From Limnomonas spitsbergensis (taxonomy: Eukaryota > Chlorophyta > Chlorophyceae > Chlamydomonadales), in NCBI GenBank assembly GCA_037349105.1, contig JAYJMM010000009.1, forward strand, positions 3,265,001 to 3,329,000: 64,000 nt of DNA. Reading direction: 5' to 3'. Positions 29,861 through 43,500 of the stretch are shown one piece after another. Under the pieces are notes generated by a model. That model had not been told where the DNA came from. It did no database searches and saw only the letters and a program-made list of their open reading frames with translations. The number at the start of each line of letters is the position of its first letter. Within the stretch, counting starts at the first letter, position 1. The position numbers and the translations under genes are program-made.

Positions 29861-30982
29861 GCTCACTAGCTGTAGGCTGACGTCCCCCCACATCGCTTGC
29901 AGCAGTGCAATATAGCTGTGCCATGCGCCATAATGGTTCACAGATTTGCATCAGCTAGACGCAGGGGCGTGGACACAAAAAGCAAGGACATGAACATGGA
30001 CGTGGACACCGGCACGTGCGCCCATGCAAACATGTGTACCTCACGGTATGATGAAGGGCAATGTGGGCAGAGCTGATTGAGCTTCATGTGGAGTGTCGTT
30101 CCTAGCAATGTACAAGTGCATGCATGCAAACCAGTGTTAATTTTCTTGCACACGACAACATAGTTTGGTTTTGATTCAGGGTTTCCATGTGTCAAAGAGC
30201 AAAACAAGCACACCCCAGAGGACTGCTCTAGGATTTCAAGTTTCTTATGTCTCTTTCTGACCTCTTCATTTCAAGAAGACAGGTTGGGACTCGGAGGTGA
30301 CCGTTGGAACTTGGGACCAAACCTTGACCGACGACCCTAGGCTGCCAGCGGCAACCTCAAGTAATAGTTCGTGCTGATGCACGGAGCCCTGACGACCATA
30401 GGTAGGCTTTATGTCGGGTTTGAGAAAGAATGATAACGCGTAAGCGTAGTCGGGGGAGTTCGTTGACAAAGCACCCCCAAAACACTGGTATTGCAAATTG
30501 TGTGAATGAGTGTGGACACCGCTACATCTTAGAGAGACAAAATGACGAACACGTAGCCCGAATTCTCCTCGAACCGAATGCTTCAGGCACAGTCTTGAAG
30601 TTGTTCAGTGGCATGTTTGCGCACTGCTGACTCAGCTCTCACCTCCAACCGACCCCGCCATATCCCACCCCAGTGGCGTGCGCACACCACCAACCGCATA
30701 TCAGCTGCATCGCGCTTCCTGAATCCCGACTAGTCGAGAGCAGCAGCGCCGCACGAGGTCCTGCTTCTATAATTATCTGTTGATTTCTTACCTGAGCGTA
30801 CTTGCCGGACATTCAGGCCCAGCTTCTGTCGCTCATCACGCCCATCGCAAGCCAAGCCATCGTGCGCCCCTGCTTTGCGCCATCATACGAATTAACTATC
30901 CTGGTATCGATAATAGACCGTGCCACCCAGTCCTCGCACATCTAAATATCGGCAAGTGGTATCGCCTCCAATCCAGGACAAG
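29861..30982. other. Intergenic DNA upstream of the coiled-coil gene
   Basis: Presumably holds the promoter and 5' UTR of the plus-strand gene. I see no defined element. A 76-codon minus frame at 30266-30496 has no recognisable domain. Confidence 0.45.
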
Positions 30983-31379
30983 ATGTCAAAGCAACACGAC
31001 TGGCACGCGATGCATGACGAGCGCTTCCTGCTCTCTGGGGCCGACTACCCGACGGTCTACATCGGGGACCAACAGCCCTCGTCTCCAGATCACACTTACG
31101 GTCCCAGGTCTCCCTCCACTGTCGCCTACTCCACTGGCAGTACACGGGGCGGCATGAGGAGCGTTCAGCACCTGCAAGACATGGACGACGTGGAGGCTGC
31201 AGCATCGTATGAGCAGCTCAGACGAACACGGCTCGATACGCCACAGCAAAAGCAGCACCAACAGCTGTATCAGCAACAACAGCAACAACAGCAGCATCAG
31301 GAGGAGCAGACCTACCTCAGCTCAGGGTCAGCTTTCGAGCAACCTGCAAGATTCCCACAACAGACCCAGCAACAGCCAC

Positions 31380-31416
<37 letters not shown>

Positions 31417-31545
31417 GCCGGTATCTGCCCCGCGGCCGACCGCTCCAGCCTCTCAGGGCATGATGGCTGCAACAGTCTCTTCTAGCCACAAGACGAAGGG
31501 AGCTTACTCCCCAGCCCCCAAAGAGAAGCGCCCTGCCTCTGCAAG
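30983..31545 (+). CDS. Coiled-coil gene exon 1 (polyQ N-terminus)
   Basis: The ATG at 30983 opens MSKQHDWHAMHDERFLLSGA; in-frame sequence upstream has no better start. The exon has two glutamine runs and ends KEKRPASA plus AG before the donor gcaag|gtgtgg. Read-through would enter the GGACAT repeat and encode RRWTWTWA, then stop. The final part is duplicated at 19815-20047. Confidence 0.78.
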
Positions 31546-34500
31546 GTGTGGCATGAGCATGAGGCGCTGGACATGGACATGGGCATGAGGTGTTGGACTT
31601 GGACATGGACATGGACATGGACATGGACATGGGCATGAGGTGTTGGACATGGAATTGGACATGGACATGGACATGGACATGGACATGGACATGGACATGG
31701 ACATGGACATGGACATGGACATGGACATGGACATGGACATGGACATGGACATGGACATGGACATGGACATGGACATGGACATGGGCATGAGGCATGAGGC
31801 ATGGGCATGGGCATGGGATTGAGTGTGCTGTGACACCTCTGCCAAAGTGCCCCTGTGACCCTCCAGTACTCACCCTTTCTTATGATTGTACACGGCATGT
31901 GTTCCCTCTGCCGTATTACCGTTTTCCCCCCTTGTGCCCCTCCAGCCCTCTAACCCTCTGTTTTGATTGATTAGAACAAGACAAACATGATTGTGAGTAA
32001 CATCTGCCACATTGCCCCTGTGCCCCTCCAGCACTCCCCCTCTGTTATGATGACATGAGACAAGGCTGTAATTTCTTGAAACTGGACATGTCTATCACAC
32101 CTACCAATGTGCCCCGGTGCCTCTCCAGCACTCCCCCTTAATTCCTGTTGTGCACGACTCAGCGTAGGACAAGACGTGTGACTATATGTGACCTCTGATG
32201 AGTCGCCCCTGTGCCCCTCCAGCACTCCCCCTCTGACATGATTGCTTGGAGCCAGACAAGTGTGATTATGTGTAACCTCTGCCGATGTGCCCCTGTGCGC
32301 GTTCATCCCTCGCCCTCTCTCACACTTGCACGAAACATGTGACCCCATCCGTCCCACCCCCCTCTGCTTCCCCAGCTCTCGCCAGGCGCCCATTCATACC
32401 CCGCCCTCTCTGACACTCACATGGAACATGTGACCCCACCCCCCTCTGCTTCCCCAGCTCTCGCCAGGCGCCCGTTCAAACCTCGCCCTCTCTGACACTC
32501 ACATGGAACATGTGACCCCACCCCCCTCTGCTTCCCCAGCTCTCGCCAGGCGCCCGTTCATACCTCGCCCTCTCTCACACTTGCACGAAACATGTGACCC
32601 CATCCGTCCCACCCCCCTCTGCTTCCCCAGCTCTCGCCAGGCGCCCATTCATACCCCGCCCTCTCTGACACTCACATGGAACATGTGACCCCACCCCCCT
32701 CTGCTTCCCCAGCTCTCGCCAGGCGCCCGTTCAAACCTCGCCCTCTCTGACACTCACATGGAACATGTGACCCCACCCCCCTCTGCTTCCCCAGCTCTCG
32801 CCAGGCGCCCGTTCATACCTCGCCCTCTCTGACACTTGCACGAAACATGTGACCCCATCCGCCCCACCCCCCTCTGCTTCCCCAGCTCTCGCCAGGCGCC
32901 CGTTCATACCTCGCCCTCTCTGACACTCACATGGAACATGTGACCCCACCCCCCTCTGCTTCCCCAGCTCTCGCCAGGCGCCCGTTCATACCTAGCCCTC
33001 TCTGACACTTGCACGAAACATGTGACCCCACCCCCCTCTGCTTCCCCAGCTCTCGCCAGGCGCCCGTTCATACCCCGCCCTCTCTCACACTCACATGGAA
33101 CATGTGACCCCACCCCCATCTACTTCCCCAGCTCTCGCCAGGCGCCCGTTCATACCTCGCCCTCTCTGACACTCACATGGAACATGTGACCCCACCCCCC
33201 TCTGCTTCCCCAGCTCTCGCCAGGCGCCCGTTCATACCTCGCCCTCTCTCACACTTGCAAGAAACATGTGACCCCATCCGTCCCACCCCCCTCTGCTTCC
33301 CCAGCTCTCGCCAGGTGCCCGTTCATACCTCGCCCTCTCTGACACTCACATGGAACATGTGACCCCACCCCCCTCTGCTTCCCCAGCTCTCGCCAGGCGC
33401 CCGTTCATACCCCGCCCTCTCTGACACTCACATGGAACATGTGACCCCACCCCCCTCTGCTTCCCCAGCTCTCGCCAGGCGCCCGTTCATACCCCGCCCT
33501 CTCTGACACTCACATGGAACATGTGACCCCACCCCCATCTGCTTCCCCAGCTCTCGCCAGGCGCCCGTTCATACCCGCCCTCTCTGACACTCACATGGAA
33601 CATGTGACCCCACCCCCCTCTGCTTCCCCAGCTCTCGCCAGGCGCCCGTTCATACCTCGCCCTCTCTCACACTCACATGGAACATGTGACCCCACCCCCC
33701 TCTGTTTCCCCAGCTCTCGCCAGGCGCCCGTTCATACCCCGCCCTCTCTGACACTTGCACGAAACATGTGACCCCACCCCCCTCTGCTTCCCCAGCTCTC
33801 GCCAGGCGCCCGTTCATACCTCGCCCTCTCTGACACTCACATGGAACATGTGACCCCACCCCCCTCTGCTTCCCCAGCTCTCGCCAGGCGCCCGTTCATA
33901 ACTCGCCCTCTCTCACACTCACATGGAACATGTGACCCCACCCCCCTCTGCTTCCCCAGCTCTCGCCAGGCGCCCGTTCATAACTCGCCCTCTCTCACAC
34001 TCACATGGAACATGCGACCCCACCCCCATCTGCTTCCCCAGCTCTCGCCAGGCGCCCGTTCATAACTCGCCCTCTCTGACACTCACATGGAACATGTGAC
34101 CCCACCCCATCTGCTTCCCCAGCTCTCGCCAGGCGCCCGTTCATACCCCGCCCTCTCTTACCTTAACATGAAACATGTGACCCCATCCGTCCCATCCCCC
34201 TGTGCTCCCCCAGCTCTCACCAGGCGCCGGTGCCCGGGCTTGCCATTGACTACACCAGCAAGTACGTAGGGGACCCCCCAGTCTGCGAGCTAAACCCCTC
34301 CACGCCCTCGCAGCAAATCAGGTGCGGTGCAGCCTGATCAGGTGCGGTGCAGCCTGATCAGGTGCGGTGCAGCCTGATCAGGTGCGGTGCAGCCTGATCG
34401 GGTGCAGTGCAGCCTGATCGGGTGCGGTGCAGCCTGATCAGGTGCGGTGCAGCCTGATCGGGTGCGGTGCAGCCTGATCAGGTGCGGTGCAGCCCCCTTT

Positions 34501-37500
34501 ATTTTCATGCTTCAGCGACAGTTCAGCTTCATTTCAGCTGAAATCTAGCTACAGCAGCTACAGTTCAGCTACAGTTCAGCTGCATCATGGTTGCCTACCT
34601 ATTGCTACGGCCAAACGGGTGGCTTCCTAAATCTTCGCCACTGGGCGTACTATTTTTTCAGCTGCATCATTTCCTAGGGCCGTTGGGGCCGGGTCCGGCG
34701 AGAGCTGATGCTTTGGCCACCGAACAAAGGCCGGTGAGTTTTTCTTCCTATCGGCCTGCGGCGGCTGCCTTGTGGCCTGCCTTGCACCTGCCTTGTGGCC
34801 TGCCTTGTGGCCTGCCTTGCACCTGCCTTGTGGCCTGCCTTGCACCTGCCTTGTGGCCTGCCTTGCACCTGCCTTGTGGCCTGCCTTGCACCTGCCCTGT
34901 GGCCTGCCTTGCGCCTGCCTTGTGGCCTGCCTTGCACCTGCCTTGTGGCCTGCCTTGCACCTGCCCTGTGGCCTGCCTTGCGCCTGCCTTGTGGCCTGCC
35001 TTGCACCTGCCTTGTGGCCTGCCTTGCGCCTGCCCAAAGTGATGTAGTACACACTGAAATGAACACTGGCCTGAACCCCAAACCCCTACCCTGGAACCCC
35101 TATACCCTGGAAGTCAAATCCCGAACCTTAAAATCTGAACCCTTAACTTTGAATGCTTGACCTTGAACCCTATACCCTGAACCCTAAACCATCCCACGTC
35201 CTCTGGGGGATCTCAGGTAGAGCCTGAGCCCAGGACCTCAACCCCCAGTACGCAGAAATGCAGGACAAGTGGATGACCCACCATACTGCTGCACCCCCTG
35301 CTTCACTATTTGTAACGTTGTTTCTCTTGTGTGCGGCGGTTCGTTCTGTTTGTGGCGGTTCGTTCTGTTTGTGGCGGTACGTCCTGTTTGTGGCGGGACG
35401 TCCTGTTTGCGGCGGTACGTCCTGGTTCACCTCAGCCCCTTGTCTGAGTGCAGTTAATACAGTCCCACAGAGCATCACATGTCATGCATAGGACAGGTGC
35501 CCGCGATATGGTTCAAGCACTAAATACAATAGGACAGCAAGATTAAGTCTATGCTTTGGCTGTTGACTGTTTGGGTTTTGGCGTTTTTGTTAAACCGTAT
35601 TCACGTTCAGGGTTTTGGGTTGAGGGTTTTGGGTTTTCTATGCTTTTCTTGATAAGGGAATGGGGTTTTGGCTTTGGGGTTTTCGGAGTATTTTCTGTTC
35701 AGAGTTTGGGGCTTTTGTTTGCCATCTCTGTTTGCAATGCCTGTCCCTTTTAAAGGGCAGTTGGTTGGGTGGGTGGATTACGCTGTAGCAGCAAAATGTT
35801 GCACCTTGTACCTACAACAACCAACTGTTGCACCTTGCAGCAGTTGCACACTGAACCGCCCAAGCCACCCTGTGGCCCTGCTCTCCTGTCAGCAACGTAC
35901 CGCTGGATGCACTGTCTGTGCACCTAAGCATGTTTGCAGCTGTAGCTTTGATGTACTGTCAGTGCACTTAAGCCTGCTGCCAGCAGCTGCACTGAAGATG
36001 ATTGCCTCTGTCCGATTTTTATCAATGAACTGCTATGTTTCGATCCGATGGAATAGCGGAAGATCGGAAGATCGGATGCCATGCTCAAACTGGTCCTTTA
36101 AAATCAGGCCTGCCGAGGCCCAATACCAATGTCTGCATAGCTACCATTCTGCTTTCCTTCTGTACGTCTATCGCACTGGTCCGCTGTACTTTCAATTCAC
36201 TGCCACATTTTACTTTCATCGTACTGTTAAACTATACTTCCAATGTACCATGCACTATGCTCTCAATGTACCATGCACTATGCTCTCAATGTACCATGCA
36301 CTATGCTCTCAATGTACCATGCACTATGCTCTCAACGTACCATGCACTATGCTCTCAATGTACCATGCACTATGCTCTCAATGTACCATGCACTATGCTC
36401 TCAATGTACCATGCACTATGCTCTTAAGTACCATGCACTATGCTCTCAATGTACCATGCACTATGCTCTCAATGTACCATGCACTATGCTCTCAATGTAC
36501 CATGCACTATGCTCTCAATGTACCATGCACTGTACTTCATACGCATCGTACACTGTACTTTCAATGTACCGCCTGCTATGCATTCACTGCACCGCCATGT
36601 CCAGCCTCTGATCTGTACTGCCAATGTACTGCCTCAGGATGAAGCACCGCGCCTCTACGCTGATCCAGCGGTACGCCGGATCTAGGTGGCGGGAGGCACA
36701 GCGCACCGGGTGGATGGTTGACATCGTAGCACACATCGACAGGTCAGCATTGCTGCATCACACAATGCCAGATCAGCATGGCTGTAGCACACATTGACAG
36801 ATCAGCATGACTGTAGCACACATTGACAGGGCATCATGGCTGTAGCACACATTGACAGGTCAGCATTGCTGTAGCACACATTGTCAGGTAAGTACAGCTG
36901 CAGCACACATCGACAGGTCAGCATTGCTTCATCACACATTGACAGGTCAGCATGGCTGTAGCACACAATGATAGGTCATCATTGCTGCATCACACACTGA
37001 CAGGTCAGCATGGCTGTAGCACACACTGACAGGTCAACATATTTGTAGCACAAATTGACAGGTCAGCATGGCTGCAGCATGCATTGCCAGGACAACATGG
37101 CTGTAGCACACACTAATGGATCAGTATGCATGGCTACCGTGGATAGGCTTTATATAATTTGTGGCGGAAGGGCATGCAAGCAGGGTCGGATACTTGTGAC
37201 TGAAGCGCTCAGTGGCAGGTCGTTGTGGTTCAGCTCTACAATTGTTTAGGCTCTGCATTTCTGCGACCGTTCAGCTACATTTGAACTACCAATCGGCTTC
37301 TGGAAGGAATGGCCTGCCATGCTGCTTGTTCCTCCCACCCAGGGATCCCGTTTAGGGTTTTCACAATGCAGGGGTGGCCTGCCAACAATTTCCGAACAGA
37401 TCCAATCTGCTCTGGCTGAAGGCCTGGCTGGACCCGGACCAACATATTGTCTTCTTTACCCAGGCCCAGGGTTGTGACCGGGGTCAGCCAGACAACCTTT

Positions 37501-40500
37501 TTTGCCGGGCTGGGGTTTTTGGCCGGCTGCGCCGGCTGGGGGGTCTGAAAATGGCCGGCAGGTGTGGACGGAATTTATTTGCCCCCAGCAATGTGCTGGA
37601 CCTGGTCCATTAACCTCTCCTCATGCACAGGGACTACGGCGAGTACATTCTGGATCATGCTCACCACATTGTGTACAAAAACAACCTCCTGTCCTCCCAA
37701 CATCCCCTCTTCTCAACCTCTCCTCTTCTCAAGCCCCCCTTTTCTCAACCTCCCATCCTCCCATCCTCCCATCCTCCCGTCCTCTTGAGCAGGGACTACC
37801 GAGAGTACATTCTGGATCAGGCTCACCACATCAAACACCTTCAACTCCAAGTGGGACAGATACAGGAGAACACGAGTGCGGCCTCCGAAGGGGTTCAGGA
37901 AAAGGTGGGCAGGGGAGCGGAAGGGGGGGGGAGCAGGGTCCAAACAATGGAGTGCTGGAGGGGGAAATGTAGGCAGGGGGGGGGGGGGTCATTAGGTAAA
38001 TGTTGGGAAATATTGGGAGCATTCAGCATTTCGGCAGCAGCACACAAGCATTTCCTTGTAAGGGGGGGATAGGAAAAGGTAGGGAGGAGACTGGGGAGTC
38101 AGGGGCGGTAGGAGGGAGTGTGGGGGTCTGCTTTGGGTGGAGCGATAACTGTTGAGAGTGGATGGCGTTAGGAATGCATTGGAAACTATTGGAAGGATGT
38201 AGGGTTCAGTAGAGCACGAGGGCGTCCTCCGAAGGGGTACAGGAAATGTGGGCGTCAAAGGGGGGAGGAAGGGGGGGGTCTTCTTAGGGTGGAAAAGGTG
38301 GGTGGGAGAGGAAGAGAGGGGTGGAGGGTCTGGGTCTTCTTAAAGTGGAAAAAGTGGGTGGGAGCAGAAGGGGGGGTTCTTTGTAAAGTACACAGAAAAA
38401 GGTAGGGATAGGACCGGAAGCGGGGGAGGAGGGGCGGTCTCTTCTGAGGGTGGAAAAGGTGGGTGGGAGACTGGGAGCAGAGGGGGGGAGTTGGGGTCTT
38501 CTTAAGATGCACAGAAAAATGAAGGAGCATGGACCTCGACTATCAATACATAACTGATGCTGGCGTCAACGGTCCCTTCGTGATAGGGTTGAAAAGAAGG
38601 GCTTCGGCCCAGGCTGCGCTGTTTCCTAAACTCTCACGCCCCCCACGGGGCGTAGCTTTCTTTCTCTTTTGCAAAGAAGGAGCATAGACCTCGACTATCA
38701 ATACATAATTGATGCTGGCGTCAACGGTCCCTAATTACCGGTAGGGTCGAAATGAATGCCTGGCCCCCTGCATAAACAAGGTTCATTTTGGGGGGAAGGC
38801 AATTTTAGTGCTGTACAGGCAGTAGAAGACTTTTGATAAATTTGTACACTCTGATAGCAGATCGTCAAATGGGGGGAAGCTGCCAGCCTGAAGAATAATT
38901 TATGTGGGACCGGTTATGAATTGCCCGTACGGTACGGGTAGCACATGTAAAATGAATTCTAATTCTCCGATTGCACATTGTCGAATTGGGAGAAGCTGCC
39001 TGTCTGATGCATAGTTTATGTGGTACGGATTATGAATTGCCGGTACGGACATACAGTACGGGTAGTAAAATGTAAAATGTATTCTAATTCTCTGATTGCA
39101 GATCGTGCAATTGGGAGAGGCAGCGTGGCGCCTGGAGGCGCAGCTCAGGGACAGCAACCAGGTGTGAATAGTGTGGCTGCTGGATGGTGGGCTGAATGGT
39201 GGGCTGGGGTGCGGGGGAAATGTGGCTGCGACATGGTGGACTGGGTGGTGGGCTGAATTGGTGGGCCAGCAGGTCAGGAATGTTGAATGCTGGACGGTGG
39301 GCTGGATGGATCTTCCAGGAGCTTTGATTCAAGTTTGAATTTGAATGCAAGCACCTTGATTGGTTGATTCGGCATTAGGAGGGTCAAGAAATGCATGCTC
39401 GGTTGGCATCAATTTGAATTTGAATTTGAATTTGGTCACCATCTTTCCCTGCAGGTGGTGCTGGACCTGCAAACCCGCCTGTCGAGGGCCGAGACCGCGT
39501 TACGGCTCGCCGAGCAAGCAGCGAGCTCAGCGGCCAACGAGTGTGTGGATCTGGGGCAGGTGTGGACATGTGTGGACGTGTGAAATGAATGCATGGGTAA
39601 CACTCCTCAACGTCTCCTCCTTTTCAAGGCCGTCCTGATTAGGTGTCCATCGAATCCATCGATCAAGGCTCAGTTATTTATCGGTTGCATGGCTACCATT
39701 GGCAGGCCCCTGAGGCGGCCAATAGCCTGATTGGGACCAAGCCTGTTCCGACCTGCAGCCGGCAGCCTGAGCAGTATGGCTGGCCACACCTGGGGCCTCC
39801 AGCCGGAGGCTTGAGTGCGGCTGACATGTAGCTTAGTCACGCAAAACGCACTGAAGGCTCTCTAAACCCTAAACCCTAAAAGGAAATAGGTTAATATTCC
39901 TGCACTGGTTTTATTGGAAACCAAGGGACAAAGGTCCTGTTGTCAATCCTGATATAGGACACCAGACCACCTTTGGGGGGCTGTGGAGATGCCACCACTG
40001 GGCCGATGGAGACCAAGGTACCAAACCTGGAATGGCTTATGGCCAATGGCCCAAGCAACACAGGACACTTCTGCAGGCCACCCTGGTTGTGGGCCGTCAT
40101 GCTGCTGAATTGTGGCTGAATCACCCTGGCTGTAGGCGGTCATGCTGCCGAATTGTAGCTGAATCACCCTGGCTGTAGGCCGTCATGTACCTGAATTGCA
40201 GATGAACCACCCTGGTCGTAGGTCATGTAGCTGAATTGTGGCTGAATCACCCTGGCTGTAGGCGGTCATGCTGCTGAATTGTAGCTGAATCACCCTGGCT
40301 GTAGGCCGTCATGTACCTGAATTGCAGCTGAACCACCCTGGTCGTAGGTCATGTAGCTGAATTGTAGCTTAATCACCCTGGCTGTAGGCCGCCATGTAGC
40401 TAAATTGTAGCTGAATCACCCTGGCTGTGGGCCGTCATGCTGCTGAATTGTAACTGAATCACCCTGGCTGTGGGCCGTCATGCTGCTGACTTGTAGCTGA

Positions 40501-43500
40501 AACACCCTGGCTGTGGGCCGTCATGCTGCTGAAATGTAGCTGAATCATCCTGGCTGTGGGCCGTCATGTAGCTGAATTGTAGCTGAATCACCCCGGCTGT
40601 GGGCCGTTATGCTGCTGAATTGTAGCTGAATCACCCTGTCTGTAGGCCGTCGTGTAGCTGACTTGCAGCTGAATCACCTTGGGTGTAGGCCCTCGTGTAC
40701 CTGAATCACCCTGGCTGTGGGCCGTCATGCTGCTGAATTGTAGCTGAATCACCCTGGCTGTAGGCCGTCATGCCGCTGAATTGTAGCTGAATCACCCTGG
40801 CTGTGGGCCGTTATGCTGCTGGATTGTATCTGAATCACCCTGGCCGTGGGCCGTCATGCTGCTGAATTGTAGCTGAATCACCCTGGCTGTGGGCCGTCAT
40901 GCTGCTGAATTGTAGCTGAATCACCCTGGCTGTGGGCCGTCATGCTGCTGAATTGTACCTGAATCACCCTGGCTGTGGGCCGCCATGCTGCTGTATTGTA
41001 GCTTAATCACCCTGGCTGTGGGCCGTCATGCTGCTGAATTGCAGATGAATCACCCTGGCTGTGGGCCATCATGCTGCTGAATTGCAGCTTAATCACCCTG
41101 GCTGTAGGCCGTCATGCTGCTGAATTGTAGCTGAATCACCCTGGCTGTGGGCCGTCATGCTGCTGAATTGTAGCTGAATCACCCTGGCTGTGGGCCGTCA
41201 TGCTGCTGAATTGTAGCTGAATCACCCTGGCTGTGGGCCGTCATGCTGCTGAATTGTAGCTGAATCACCCTGGCTGTGGGCCGTCATGCTGCTGAAATGT
41301 AGCTTAATCACCCTGGCTGTGGGCCGTCATGCTGCTGAATTGCAGCTGCATCACCCTGGCTGTAGGCCGTCATGCTGCTGAAATGTAGCTGAATCACCCT
41401 GGCTGTGGGCCATCATGCTGCTGAATTGTAGCTGAATCACCCTGGCTGTAGGCCGTCATGCTGCTGAATTGTAGCTGAATCACCCTGGCTGTAGGCCGTC
41501 ATGCTGCTGAATTGTAGCTGAATCACCCTGGCTGTAGGCCGTCATGCTGCTGAATTGCAGCTTAATCACCCTGGCTGTGGGCCGTCATGCTGCTGAATTG
41601 TAGCTGAATCACCCTGGCTGTGGGCCGTCATGCTGCTGAATTGTAGCTGAATCACCCTGGCTGTGGGCCGTCATGCTGCTGAATTGTAGCTGAATCACCC
41701 TGGCTGTGGGCCGTCATGCTGCTGAATTGTAGCTGAATCACCCTGGCTGTGGGCCGTCATGCTGCTGAATTGTAGCTGAATCACCCTGGCTGTGGGCCGT
41801 CATGCTGCTGAATTGTAGCTGAATCACCCTGGCTGTGGGCCGTCATGCTGCTGAATTGTAGCCGAAACACCCTGGCTGTGGGCCGTTATGCTGCTGGATT
41901 GTAGCTGAATCACCCTGGCCGTGGGCCGTCATGCTGCTGAATTGTAGCTGAATCACCCTGGCTGTGGGCCGTCATGCTGCTGAATTGTAGCTGAATCACC
42001 CTGGCTGTGAGCCGTCATGTAGCTGAATTTTAGCTGAATCACCCTGGCTGTGGGCCGCCATGCTGCTGAAATGTAGCTTAATCACCCTGGCTGTGGGCCG
42101 TCATGCTGCTGAATTGCAGATGAATCACCCTGGCTGTGGGCCGTCATGCTGCTGAATTGCAGCTTAATCACCCTGGCTGTAGGCCGTCATGCTGCTGAAT
42201 TGTAGCTGAATCACCCTGGCTGTGGGCCGTCATGCTGCTGAATTGTAGCTGAATCACCCTGGCTGTGGGCTGTCATGCTGCTGAATTGTAGCTGAATCAC
42301 CCTGGCTGTGGGCCGTCATGCTGCTGAATTGTAGCTGAATCACCCTGGCTGTGGGCCGTCATGCTGCTGAAATGTAGCTTAATCACCCTGGCTGTGGGCC
42401 GTCATGCTGCTGAATTGCAGCTGCATCACCCTGGCTGTAGGCCGTCATGCTGCTGAATTGTAGCTGAATCACCCTGGCTGTGGGCCGTCATGCTGCTGAA
42501 TTGTAGCTGAATCACCCTGGCTGTAGGCTGTTATGCTGCTGAATTGTAGCTGAATCACCCTGGCTGTAGGCCGTCATGCTGCTGAATTGTAGCTGAATCA
42601 CCCTGGCTGTAGGCCGTCATGCTGCTGAATTGCAGCTTAATCACACTGGCTGTGGGCCGTCATGCTGCTGAATTGTAGCTGAATCACCCTGGCTGTGGGC
42701 TGTCATGCTGCTGAAATGTAGCTGAATCACCCTGGCTGTGGGCCGTCATGCTGCTGAATTGTAGCTGAATCACCCTGGCTGTGGGCCGTCATGCTGCTGA
42801 ATTGTAGCTGAATCACCCTGGCTGTGGGCCGTCATGCTGCTGAATTGTAGCTGAATCACCCTGGCTGTGGGCCGTCATGCTGCTGAATTGTAGCTGAAAC
42901 ACCCTGGCTGTGGGCCGTCATGCTGCTGAATTGTAGCTGAATCACCCTGGCTGTGGGCCGTCATGTAGCTGAATTGTAGCTGAATCACCCTGGCTGTGGG
43001 CCGTCATGCTGCTGAATTGTAGCTGAATCACCCTGGCTGTGGGCCGTCATGCTGCTGAATTGTAGCTGAATCACCCTGGCTGTGGGCCGTCATGCTGCTG
43101 AATTGTAGCTGAATCACCCTGGCTGTGGGCCGTCATGCTGCTGAATTGCAGCTTAATCACCCTGGCTGTGGGCCGTTATGCTGCTGAATTGTAGCTGAAT
43201 CACCCTGGCTGTGGGCCGTCATGCTTCTGAATTGTAGCTGAATCACCCTGGCTGTAGGCCGTCATGCTGCTGAATTGTAGCTTAATCACCCTGGCTGTGG
43301 GCCGTCATGCTGCTGAATTGTAGCTGAATCACCCTGGCTGTGGGCCGTCATGCTGCTGAATTGTAGCTGAATCACCCTGGCTGTAGGCCGTTATGCTGCT
43401 GAAGTGTAGCTGAATCACCCTGGCTGTAGGTTGCCGTGCTGCTAAATTGTAGCTGAATCACCCTGGCTGTAGGCCGTCTTGCTGCTGAATTGTAGCTGAA

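Noticed and set aside
31328..31898. MSMSMS / CPCPCP / HVHVHV minus frames
   Set aside because: Three frames of one GGACAT hexamer microsatellite antisense to exon 1 and intron 1.
35668..36642. 324-codon plus frame with CTMHYALNVP repeats
   Set aside because: Carried by the 23-bp array; it stays open because the unit lacks stops.
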